A stretch of DNA of 64,000 nt from Apricaphanius iberus (taxonomy: Eukaryota > Chordata > Actinopteri > Cyprinodontiformes > Aphaniidae), in assembly GCA_028564705.1 (NCBI GenBank), contig JAPXFQ010001945.1, positions 806,001 to 870,000 on the forward strand, given 5' to 3'. Shown in pieces: positions 44,440 to 56,700 of this stretch. Position numbers and translations under genes: made by a program. The notes under the pieces are model-generated. The model was given only the letters and a program-made list of their open reading frames with translations, did no database searches and was not told the origin of the DNA. How positions within the stretch are numbered: the first letter of the stretch is position 1; every line of letters starts with the position of its first letter.

Positions 44440-46700
44440 TGTAATATGTCACATCCAAAATAACATTTCAAAATCGCAGAAACTCAGTCAGTTTAGAAAA
44501 AAAACACATTTCTCAATCATGTGTTGCAAGCTTAAGACTTTACATATCCACATGTACATTATTTCTACCTGCAGAGGACAAGCGGAGTAAGTAAAATACA
44601 TATTTACAAGAGACTTTTGCATCTCAGATATGTTACTCTAACACATATAGTCTGTCTAGTTTCTAATATAAAATAGACCCAGTAAATGATGTAGAGCATT
44701 AAGTAACCAAGACAAAAGTAATTCCTACATCCATTTTTCTAATCATGAATTGCAACAACGTAACAATTTGACTAATAGGAGCCAAATAATAATGTAATTG
44801 TTAGAACCAGGAATTATGTTATCTTGCTGAATATCCTGAAGGAGAATGTCTGGCAATCATCCTGTGACCTTGACCTCAAGGATCCTTAGGTTACTCAGCA
44901 GGACCTGGGGTTCATGTCAACCCTGCCTTCAAGCCCACCCTCGAATAGCTAAACAGAGTAGATAGAAAAATATAGTTGAACGTATATAGTAGGCTATATA
45001 TGTTTCTGCAACTCATGAAATATCAGAAGAGATTTTCACAAAAGTATCAGACTAATGAAAATAACAAGCAATATAAATATTTGTTGCAAAACAATTGACA
45101 TAATTTTGTTTACTTATTAGTTTACTTATTACTTTTTTACTTACCATCCTGAGCCGCAGACCATGCAATTTGTCTTTATCTTATAGAACATTCCGTTAAA
45201 AAAAGCTTTTTATTCTTTTATTGTAAACATGTAATAATATTTTGTTTTAAAACCTAGAAATACAATGATTCTTAATTTACCCATCAAATGAATTAACAGC
45301 ATATTTTACTATTTATGAAATAGGATTTGTTATTTACTGCAAAATGTAATGTTCTGTGGCTCTTGACAAATTGTATTTAAAAGAAATAAGGGCATAAAAA
45401 AATTTCTTTGAATTCTAGAGGTTACCAATATCTGACATAAATTAACATTTTCAAATATGGTAACAAAATCCCATTATATTTATTTCAACATTCAAAGAGG
45501 GCAGAAATCAGTGTTTCTAATGGATACTTGAAAGAAAAACTCAAAGTCAAACTTCACCAACCCAGCAAGCTCTTCTTGGTGCCCTATGGGCAAATTCACA
45601 GTTTTTACAGGCCTGGTCCTCGAAGCACACTGCCCTGAATGTTTTAGATGTCTGCTATGGCACATTGGATTTCAGTTAATGGCTGTTTAACAATAATTTG
45701 CTGAATTGCATTTAATCAGAATCAGGTGTTTTAAAACAGGGAAACATGCAGGGCAGTGTAACTTGGGTTGAGAAAAACTGAGCTAGATGGAGAGCCCGTA
45801 ATAATTAAATAACCTGGGAAGAGTGAAGTGACGTGCAGATATAAAAACCTAATTTTGAACAGGACGGACTTAGAACTATTTACTCATAATTTCCCAAACA
45901 AATTGATTTATACCATTAAATATGAAAACAAGCCATAAAATCAGAGTTTTTTTGTGTTTTGTTTTTGTGTGTGCTTTTTGATTGGTTTTTGAACTGGGTT
46001 TTGCCGAACACAGTCTAACTTGTAGATTTTAAATTACTATTTGTACTAGTAGGGATCTTTATGTACATATATAACTTTGAGTCAAAAATGAGATTCTGAA
46101 TAGGAAAACTGCTAATACAAGTGGCTAAAAAGGGTGATTTAAAAAGGGAATCTAGTTTGATTATATTATACAATAGCCTGCCATAAACTCTGCATCACCG
46201 AGCTAAGTACCAACCATTTACTCGTTCATTACGACAAGAAAATCGCCACTTTCCTCTGCATTTTTTGTTTTTCGAAGCCTCTGTGCTGATAAAGCTATAA
46301 AAATATCCATCACCTCAGGTCCAGCATAGTTTATAGTAAGTTAACTGTATATTTATATAAAACGTAACAGGGCAAATTAAACATTTTAATGCGCTACGGT
46401 GCTTATCTTATTCATAAACAATGGTTAAATCTAGAACCCAATGTCAGATAAACTGCTCATCTAGTCACATGACTTGCCTCGTGCGTCTTGATTTTCTCTG
46501 CAGTTTTCACCGCTAGGGAGCAGCAGTTTTCCATTAGGGTCAATTGTTTCCTTACAGTAAGATCTGCTTCCTCAAGCCATTAGTTATCACAAGATCATGA
46601 TTAATTTCTTCCTTTACCAGTACTAAAGAATTTATCATTTCAAACACACGTTTGTTTGATGTATCACAGAAATAACCAATATACAGCAAATCAACACAGC
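44440..46700. other. intergenic DNA between usp36 and timp2
   Basis: AT-rich, with one palindromic MITE-like repeat at 45,610-45,785. Nothing else is recognised. Confidence 0.5.
45610..45785. mobile_element. palindromic MITE-like repeat
   Basis: The left arm GGTCCTCGAAGCACACTGCC-CTG..GTTTTAGATG and the right arm with GGAAACATGCAGGGCAGTGT are inverted with respect to each other around an AATTTGCTGAATT-like centre. This layout is a widespread teleost repeat. Confidence 0.65.
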
Positions 46701-46707
46701 CTTTACC

Positions 46708-46713
46708 TTTTAT
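46708..46713 (-). terminator. timp2: candidate polyadenylation signal, timp2
   Basis: AATAAA on the minus strand about 830 bases after the timp2 stop. It would give a 3' UTR through 46,690-47,544. An ATTAAA near 46,955 is an alternative. Confidence 0.4.
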
Positions 46714-47544
46714 TAGCCAAATGTACAAAAACAGCTTGAGCTGGGCATGCATGCAAAACATCATTTACCTCTAAAATTCCAGGTGAAATCAGCACAAGAT
46801 CTCACATTGCAAAATAAAGAAAACAAAATCTACAATTTTATATTAAAGTCAAGTAATGACAACTCAACAACTTAAATTTTCAGCATTTCTTACAAAACCT
46901 TCAAATTGTTACAAAGCCTAAGGATAAGTCAGACACTTAACAGATAATCCGTACTTTAATACAACATTTGTTTATGAAACGAATACAAAAAGGGGTCTTT
47001 TATATTTTTATGAGCAACATTATTTTGCAGAATCAGACTGAGTGCTCTTTTTTCTGGTGACATTTGAATAAATGTGTCACACTTGCCCATTGACGAAGTT
47101 TGTAAAAATAGTATTCAAAGTGCATTTTTTTCTATACCATCATTAATAGATGGAGGATGGGATGTCAACACTTGTACTGTAGTGAGAAAATGTCAAATTT
47201 CTAAATGTTTTATCAAAGATTAGCATCTTACTTTAAATAAAAAATATTATTCATTACAGATGAGAAGCACAAAATGATAAATACTAATAAATTGTAAAAT
47301 AAACTGATTATTTCATATGGAGATAAGTGGTTGACGAGGGAGTGCTTCAAAAAGTGTTGAAGTGGAGAAAAGGTGCAGAGTTTTACATAACATGCAACCT
47401 CAAATATTTAATAATCTTCCTCTTTCCAGAGCTTCCACACAACAATAAAAAAAAATAATCTACAAGAAATCTTTTTTTTTCGTTTTTGTGTGTGTTGGAA
47501 CGTTTAAACTGCAACTAGCTTTAGATTGTTCCATAGAAGAGGAG

Positions 47545-47742
47545 TTAGGGGTCTTCAATGTCCAGGAAATCCTTTCTGGGTGGCACACTGCCCCTGTACC
47601 AGGCGCACGAATCGTCGCTCCTCTTGATACAAGCAAAGTGCTTGGCTTGCTCCCCGTTTACAGTTTTCTCAATCACCCAGTCTGTCCAAAGGCACTCTGT
47701 CGGGCTATTGATCATGCAGGGGATGGAGTTGCAGCGAGTGAT
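47545..47742 (-). CDS. timp2: timp2 exon 5 (C-terminal domain, stop)
   Basis: Starts [20 protein letters not shown] and ends with KDFLDIEDP and TAA. Five Cys complete the C-terminal three-loop domain; the acidic tail is the pro-MMP2 contact in human TIMP2. Confidence 0.97.
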   Translation of the reverse strand: MTRCNSIPCMINSPTECLWTDWVIEKTVNGEQAKHFACIKRSDDSCAWYRGSVPPRKDFLDIEDP

Positions 47743-50700
47743 CTGAGGGTAACGGAGGAAACTGAAGTGAGGAAACTAATTCATAGCAAAATAATTAATC
47801 GTCATCTCTGACATTACACAGCTACATTTAGATATATACTTTAAGTTTGTCACAGTTTAGAGACAAGTTTTGTACCCTGCAATCACAGCCGGTCTCATAG
47901 CGTTGAATCAGGCTCCTCTTCTGCATGGCGGTCAGGGTCTCCCACTGCTCGATGAAGTCACACAAGGTGACGTGCATCGTCCCATCATTCTCCAGTTTAC
48001 CTAAAAAATTTTAAGATAATGTAGAAGAAGCAATTAGATCATGTCAAAAGAGATATAAAGATCCATTTTAAAGATGGTTTTCAATTTTACAATAAATAAA
48101 TGGTCATGACGCAAAATACCAGTGATAATGTATTCTTTTCTTCCGTTAGTGTCTAGAGTCACTCCACACATTGCTGAGGATGGGGCAGTGTAGATGGCAT
48201 CAATATCCTGAGTGGGACCTTTGAACATCTGACGATTCAAAATGCAAAGAACCATTTTTGTAAAATATAATTATGATGATTTGCAGTCATAACGAGCACC
48301 AACACAGGTTTGTCCTCATACCTTGATCTGTTTGACATCATATCGGATCCGTTTGATGGGATTTCCATAGACATCATTGCCGCTGTCAACCTCCTGCATT
48401 CCAACAACCTTTGCCCGAATAACTAAACAGATACACACACAGCAAACCAGATTAACAGATTTTATTTCAAGAGACAAAAAAATAATAATAATCAAAAAAC
48501 TCCCACACAATTAAGATAAACCTGAACAGTGTTTTGTCACTTTATAACCACATATAATGTAATTTAGAAGTGGAAGCAACATGCTGTGGAATTTCTTTTG
48601 AGCAAAGACAGGGAAGCTGGTGAAAATCAAGGCTATTTGAGTAATAAAGTGGCCAGACTCAAGAGATATTAACAGATGCTGCTAATCTAATCCAACTAAA
48701 ATGGAGCCATATCGCAGAGAATAGTCATAATATTCAGAGTTTATTTATGCAAAGATGGTAGTAACCTATCCACAAAGACTTGTAGCTGTAAAGTTGATTA
48801 TAGAAAAAAATGAAATTCAATGCACAGGCACTCAACGTAAAAAAAATAGGGGCAATATGTGTTGATAAATAAAAATCTTAAAAGCATTTAAGTCCATTTT
48901 TGTGAAATTTTTTTAAAACCGCAAAAACCTTCAGAAGAAGCATAAACACTTTTACAAAGCACTGTATATCTGAGGGCTCACATGGGCCAACTGCTGAGAA
49001 GACAGAAGCACACGAGTGTTTCATCAGCTGCAGTAAAAAGGGAAGAATGTGTGCTGCCCGTTTGTAGGTTCTCTGGCCTAGATAGGAGGAAGCCAGTCAG
49101 CAGTCTTCAAAAAGCTGAACAAGGAATCTCCCCTTTTGCATGCAGGCCTCTTTCTATCAGCCAGCCTTGCCATCCAGATAGAGGTGCTGACTTGCAAATC
49201 AAGAACATGTACACACACTATATATTAATACATGTCACCTCAACTTTTCCCTCATGAGCTCTGAAAAAAAAAAAAAAAAGCAGCTCATATTCTCAGTGGA
49301 AAATGTGGCACCGACTGGAACCAAATACCTCTGGATTACCTGCATAATGCAAAAAGTATTACTGTAAATTCCTAACACCACCGCAAAAGGAAAGAGCTTA
49401 CAGTTTACATTTTTAAGAGGGGGAAACCAGCGACAGAGCTAATGCTAACCAGATGTTCTCTCTCAGATTCCAGTTTGGTCTTTGCTTTCTCAAGGTGGCA
49501 GCTGCAAATTTGCTTGGAGCAACGATTGCCAACTACTTTACCAAATAAGATCAACTATGTACATTACACTGTCTCAAAACTAAGCCGATTCCAAGACAAC
49601 CTTCATATTACAAGATTGTTAAGGATTTTTTTTAAATCAGAAACTTTTCACTGCACTGAAATGGTCCTTAAAACTTTTAAACTTGGACATCGTATCATGT
49701 TATCACGGCAGGATATTGAAAGAACTGGTCATTTTCACTGATTAAAAACAATTTCTTGAAGCCTTTATTTAACCGTCTTAATCATATCAAGACGTAGATG
49801 ACTTTACATTTCCTGCATCTCAAAGTGAACAGAAGTCGTTATATTTGGGAACTTGGACTTTCATCTTAGGTGCACAGATCCCCTTCTTCATTTCTTTCAT
49901 TACCGATATCCGAGGTTCATAATCTGCCGATCGCGATCAGATACCAATCCAAAGAGTACTGAATTAAATAAACTGTGTGCCGTGAGGAAAAGGCCCTAGG
50001 GATGGAACGATACCACCTTTTTCAAACCAATACGATACCGATATTTGGATCTGAGTACTTGCCGATACTGAGTACCAATGCCAAAACTTTTACAACACAA
50101 AATTGCAATAAATTGGAAGACTGGTTTTATTTTCTTCTCCGCTTGTCACAAATGATGTTGAATTAGAAATAAATAAAATATTAATAAAAAATGAAAGCAA
50201 AAATAAAATATCAAGTAAAAGAAAAAAAAAAATCTACATTTGATGTGAAATTATTGCAGTTTCCACTTTTTAAGTATGGGTTCATGGTATCGGCCCCGAT
50301 GCCAGTATCGTTCTTGGTGCATCCCTACTTTCCTCAAAACCTTAAGTATCCTTTCACTTCATACAGCCAAGCTTTTGTTTTTAATATCTCCTTGAAATCA
50401 CGAAGCAGATCAATTTCATTGGTGGCAATTTCTGGCTAAGGGGAACCTTTATTTTTTTTTATTTAAAAGAGGAATCCATTCTTTTTTTACTTCTTTTTTT
50501 TAAAATAAACACATTTAGATTATTCTATTCTGGAGTATGTGGGATTAGACCGCAAACCCTCGAAGGTTGTAGAAAAAGTTACTGCTCAACAAGTAACCAA
50601 AAACAACTAGGAGCAGATCACTCCAGATATGGCCTCATAGCACCAAATTACTGTTAAACACATAAATGAATATATAAAAACATCAAAGTCTAAAGATTTG

Positions 50701-53700
50701 TGAATGAATTACATAAGTATTAGTATTTTGTGATGGTGAAAGATACCAAGCTGTAAGAAGAGCTTAAGAATACAACAGTGATTAAGTTGAGCAGAGACAA
50801 AAACAAATAGAGGAAAATTATTGCGAATAGTATTTCAACTCAAAATGCTGTTCGTTAGCTGATCAAACTGATCATGGCCTTAAGAATAAAATTGAGTCAG
50901 GCATTAATCAACACCTTGATAAAAAAAAGGAATGAAGGTTTTTCTGTCTGAATGTGGGACGAATGTTGAGCTTCACAAGGGAGGGCTCTCACAACGTTGA
51001 AGCAGGCATCCCTCCTGACTGACCACCTTAAACGGGATAGGATAGCACTGCATTAATCCTGTCAGTCAAAAAACTCACTCCAGGACATAGTGGCTCTCTA
51101 ATAGAACCAGTGAGATTTTTCATAATCATCAGACTAAGACAGCGGTTGTTTTCAGCAGACACATTAACAGCAGGGAAACAACCATTCATCCCAGGGTTAA
51201 GATTATGAGAATGCAACACTGTCAGAAAGCATACAAGTCATCCACTGTTCACTCTGGAACACATATCAAGGTGCTGAGAAACTCTGGAAGTTTTCAGACA
51301 GAGCAGAGGATTATTGGTAATCCTCTTCTGTTCAAATGTGCAGAATTATTCAGATCACTTCTGGTGAAGTAAGTAGGACGGATGCTAAATGCCAAAGTAT
51401 TAAAAAACAACACAAAAAGAAACTGGAGCAGAGGACTAATAAAGACATGCAGTGGAAAGTATTAGTGGGATGAAACTTTAAATTTATATTTCTAGCAGCA
51501 AGTTTTTAGATTAATAAACGAGATCACTTACTGTAAGTCTTATTAAAGTTTTTATTGACCTCTCATTGTTTTCACTGCTTGATTTGTATCATGTCAGGTT
51601 CTTTTGGGGAAGAAATGGAAATGTTTGAGGTGGGGGTGATGGTGGCTAACCTACCAGAGGAAGAAAAATGCCTTACTATGGACCTTGTTGCCCCGTCTCT
51701 GTATTTTGTTTTGTCAAAATTAGTTATTAAATGATGACAGCAGATTCCTTCAGTCGTTTGAGAATCTAATTTAGCTTGTTAACAAGGAAGAACATCAAAC
51801 ACAAAGCATTTGCATCAACTGAACCTGCCAAACCCAGCATAACAACACATCATGTAGTAATCCTATCTTCACCAACACTGTCCCCCTGGGCATACCAGCT
51901 CGTTTCTGCCTACTTCTGGAAAGCTGTCTTATACGAACTAGTATGCTGTGTACTGTTACATACTATGATGACATTCATCATCCTGTGATCTGACACACAT
52001 CTATAAGTACATCATCCTCGAACATCATGCATGTGTCACAATTTGCCTAACTGGGAGTTTTGCCATCTCTTTGACTGCTAAAGTAGCTCTTAATATATCG
52101 AAAATTTCATGATGTCTGAGGGATAAGAGGTTCAATTGACAACAGCTAAAGTCTTGGCAAAGGGATTTTAAGAGCCTTGAGGGAAGTAATTAAACATGTG
52201 CAAAAGGTCAGATCTGAGGAGCTTGTAGCCACTATCCTATAAACAGAAACCTACTGGAAAACAAACCTTCAAATGCATACTTTCCTACCAACCATCTGAA
52301 AATACCATAACATTAACCGACGTCATCATTCAGTCATTTGTTTTCCTATATCCCAGCTCATTTTGGCTACCCAAGGGGTGGGCGGGGAGAATCTGGCAGG
52401 AAACCCACACATGCAGGGGAAGAACCTGCACGTGTAAAATTCCCACTTTGTTCTGGAGTGACGATGCAAACCATCCCACCACTGTGCCGGCCGCAGTAAT
52501 CAAAATCATTCATGTTGTGACTCTCATTCCACGTGAGTTTTTTGTTTTTTTGCTCAAAAGGATTTGGTTCGGTTTCTTTTACTGGTATACAATTTATACT
52601 CAGCTCACCTCCACTGTTATGATTACTGAAAGAGGCTGACGAAGCCCCTCAGATCGCCGCGAGGCTTACAAAACTGGGAATTGAAGGAAGCATTGAATTT
52701 TCCAGTTTCTCAAACAATAAACATAACTTTTTGCAAAACAGTGTTGTGGTCATGGAAGTAGATTTAAAAAACAAAAGGCAAACATCCAGGATGCATGTCA
52801 TGTAATTGCCTCTGAGAAGCCACAAACACTCAAAAGGGACTCTTTCTTTAGTTCTATACCACTGTGTGAAGACAAAAAGTAAAACAAGCATATACTGTAT
52901 AAAACTGGTCTGCTTTCATGGCACATTGGGTTTTTATTTCAAAATTGCTATTCTTTGTTTTAAATTTAATTTTTTTTTTTTAGCCAATCATGTTCTTTGC
53001 TACAGGTTGTACCACCCCCCGCAACGCAACTATAGGATAGACAGTACATGTAATGGACAGACAGATGTTTATTATTACTATAACAGTTTCCATTTTAGCC
53101 TGTTACTTAAAATCTTTCCCTTCTGAAAACTCAAATTCTGTATAAAGTAGAATACACAGCTTTCTTAGTCGTTACAGATTTTAAATCACACACCTAAAAT
53201 ATTTAAAAAATGCACCAGCTGAGGGATTGCAGACTACAGGATTTATCAAACCAACAAAAGCCAGCAGATCACATCAAACTCTTGCGAGCAATATTTCAAC
53301 CAAACCGGTGTGTGGAGGTGATGAAAGATGGTCTCAGACTTTGGACAGAATACATTTTTGACTAATGAGAGATTAAAAAAATATATAATTTCCTTTTTAA
53401 TCTAAACTTATAAAACACCATGATTTCTACCCCAATAGACAATATAGTTGTACAGTGCTTAGTTAATTTATGATGAATAACTTCAAACTGGAAATGTTTT
53501 AAATCAACATATATAGATTTCTTTTTATTAAAACCCAACTAAACCAGTGGTAAACTGACAATTATATTAATTTGACACTCGTATTTACATCAAAGAGCAT
53601 TTTCATCATTATGCTTACGCCTTTAAATCACAATGTGTTCTGCCAAATCTGAAACATTAGCCATTTTATAGGTTTAATTAGGCCTACTGTTTTTGTTTGA

Positions 53701-56700
53701 ATCTCCGGTCATGATGTTGCACATTTACGAATATAATTCTTCACAAATACAATTAAAAATGGGTCCAGAGCTGATATTGTGATCTAACTGCTGTTTTCCA
53801 TTGGCAATATGTGTTTGCATCTAGATCAGAAATTGTTTCACACAACCAGTCATCATAAAGACTCAGGTAAAAAAAACACAACAAGCACAAAAAAAAATCC
53901 CCATCATGGTCAATGTACTGCGATTGAGGTTGAGTTCGGTCTTCTCACAAACTTGAAGACTCCAGCACATCCCATCTCACACAGATTTCTTTGCAATTCT
54001 GCCCTGACAGCCAAACCCAGACTAGTGCAGATTGATGAAAACTTTTCTTGAATAGATAAAATGTTGTAAAAAACAAAAAAAGGAATGTCCCCCTAACTAA
54101 ATGTATCCAGCCAGCTGAAATGAAACATTGTCCACATACATGTCATAGTAAAGTAATTCAGTGCTTGAAGAGAAGAAAAGAAGCTGAAACTTGTTTAAGG
54201 CTTGTTTTCTGTAGACAAGAATAACTTGGACTCGGCTGCATGACTTAAGCGATCTTTCAAATGTACAAAACACAATCAAAGAAATAGAGAATCATATCAA
54301 TTAACTAAACTGAATTTCTCTGATCTGCACTTAGCAGATATTAACAAGTAGTTATATACATTATTTTGAAGCAGAGACTCAACAAGTGACCTGAAGAAAT
54401 ACATCCAGTGCCTTATAGTAGGACACGCTGGAGATTTGAGCAGCTGTAGTGAGAGGGAAAGAAAGGAAGTAAAGACCTGGTTTCAGTGTCAGCACTGTTT
54501 GCACAGCTTGAAGGACTGCATGTTTATCTGGGAAGTCAAGTTTAGGGCAGTTCTCCTTTCAAGGGCTGAAATGATTCACTTTCCTTTAACAAAAAGGAAG
54601 CACAGATTATCTCTAAAAAATAAAAAGATTAAATAAAGAAACGTAAAAGTACATAATGAGGATACCATATGGCCCCTGGACATTCTTCTGCCTCAGGCAG
54701 AAAGCCAGGGGATAGATTTTTAGCTAGTGGTAAAAATGTTTTGTTACATGCTCTGTTATGAGAAGATAAACAGACATCAGGCTTTCTAACTGAAAGTTCC
54801 TGTAGCGGAGAGTTAGACAGACTCCAAAAAGAAGATCGTAAAGAATCTTAAAGGAGCACTTCATCAACATTTTTTACCTCAATACTGTCACTTCATCTGT
54901 GATGGACTGGCGACCTGTCCAGGGTGTACCCCGCCTCTCACCCGTTGACAGCTGGAGATAGGCACCAGCCCCCCCGCGACCCCTGGAGGACTAAGCGGTT
55001 CAGAAAATGGATGTATGGATGGACTGTCACTTCATTTCGCAATACAGTAGTTCAGCTAGTGAACAACTGACGAAATGTTTCCGGCCCTTGTTTTTGACCG
55101 ATCTATTGGTAAACTTAGCTACGCAAGAGTTTGAGCAATTGCCATTATATAATGTTTTACACACTAGACACTTGTGATTCATCCTATCTGCATCAAGCCA
55201 GTCATAGTTTCAATACGGATAGATTTCTGTCCTCTACAAACTGTTCTACAGCTCAGAAAGTCGAGTTAAATAGGAGCAAAAACAACATTTATTTCAAGTT
55301 CTGCCACTTAAAGTGTCACTCACCAGTGTTGTGTTTATTTGTAATTCCATGTACCCAAAGGTTTTTGTTCTTCAATTACATTTATATAAAATGTGGTTTG
55401 TTGTGTGTAGTTTTGCACTGTTTTATGGGTTTCATTTAATATTGATCAAAGTCAGAGTGTATGCATCACAGAAGAATTAGTTGAGTTGTGAGCTACGTAA
55501 TTTATGCCAAATACACCATTGAATATAATATTTAATCCCAGTCACAATGAGTTCTCATACATGGGCATTAATGCTAGTAGAATAGGGGGAACATTTATAA
55601 CCGTTTTCGGCAAAAAGTTGGATCTCTTGAACTCCTTAAAATATATATTTCTCTTTAGGGTCTATCCATGGTGCTGAAGCTGCAGCTGAGGCGTCAGAGT
55701 CGTGTCAAGACCTGACCTCAGAGACTCTGACTCAATTAATCAGTCAGGAAGTTTGGGTGACTATCAGCACCTTGGTTAAGTCAGAGCGCCACTCTGTCTG
55801 GGTTGAAAAAAAATAAAAATATTGTGCATTGCATGGGCAATTTTGTTACAGCCACAACCTTCAATAGATAGAGAATATATGCAACAGACCAACACAAATA
55901 GTGCACAACAGTGAAAGGAAGGTACAATGGTGCATGGGATGCCCATTTTCCATTAGGGCTTCTATAGTATGGAACGGGTAGATTCAGACCCGTTCTGGCA
56001 TGTTTCCATTACCTGTGTCCTGTCCAAGCCAATTCCTTTTTTTGGACTACCTCTGCCTTGGTCTTAAACGTCCCAACACGCCCACCTATGAACTGATTGG
56101 TCCAGGAAAGGATATCCCTCTGACTCCTACCAAGCGGCGGTAGCCACTGATTTGCCTGGACTTGTTTGTTTGAAGTTATGTCTCAGAATGTAACAGTAAA
56201 AGCACCAAAATCAGAAGTGTTCTCCATAACATTTGAAATATTCAAAGTCTCAGAGAATGTTTTATTTTTCTTTGCTTCAAGTAGTTCCATATAAAAAAAA
56301 AAAGAAAAAACTCAGAGTGCTTTATAGCGCTTAGGGAGGGTTGTGGTTTTGATAAAGCTGAAGCCGAAAGTTGATGGGGAGGATCTACATGGATACGGGC
56401 TGCAGCGTCGCCAGCAGCAGGGGAGAGAATTGGTTTGATATCGGCTACAGCTTTGGCATCTAGGACACCAGAGAACTGTGAGTGATGGCAGATTTTTATC
56501 AAGTTGCCAAGAAGAATGAAGCCGCGATCAGGGCTGTTATCATCTTCCATACGTGGATAGGTGCAGCGAAGGCACACAGCGAGCCCAAAGTGTTGGTTGG
56601 GGAGGAAGAAGCCGGTATAGAGGCAGAGAAGCAGGAGGTCTCTGCAGTTATCAGAGAGCTGGAGTCAGCTAGGTTGAGCTGGGTGGCTGTAGAGTCAGAG

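Noticed and set aside
49442..49741. 99-codon plus-strand frame in timp2 intron 1
   Set aside because: No domain; neighbouring sequence is AT-rich without matching splice sites.
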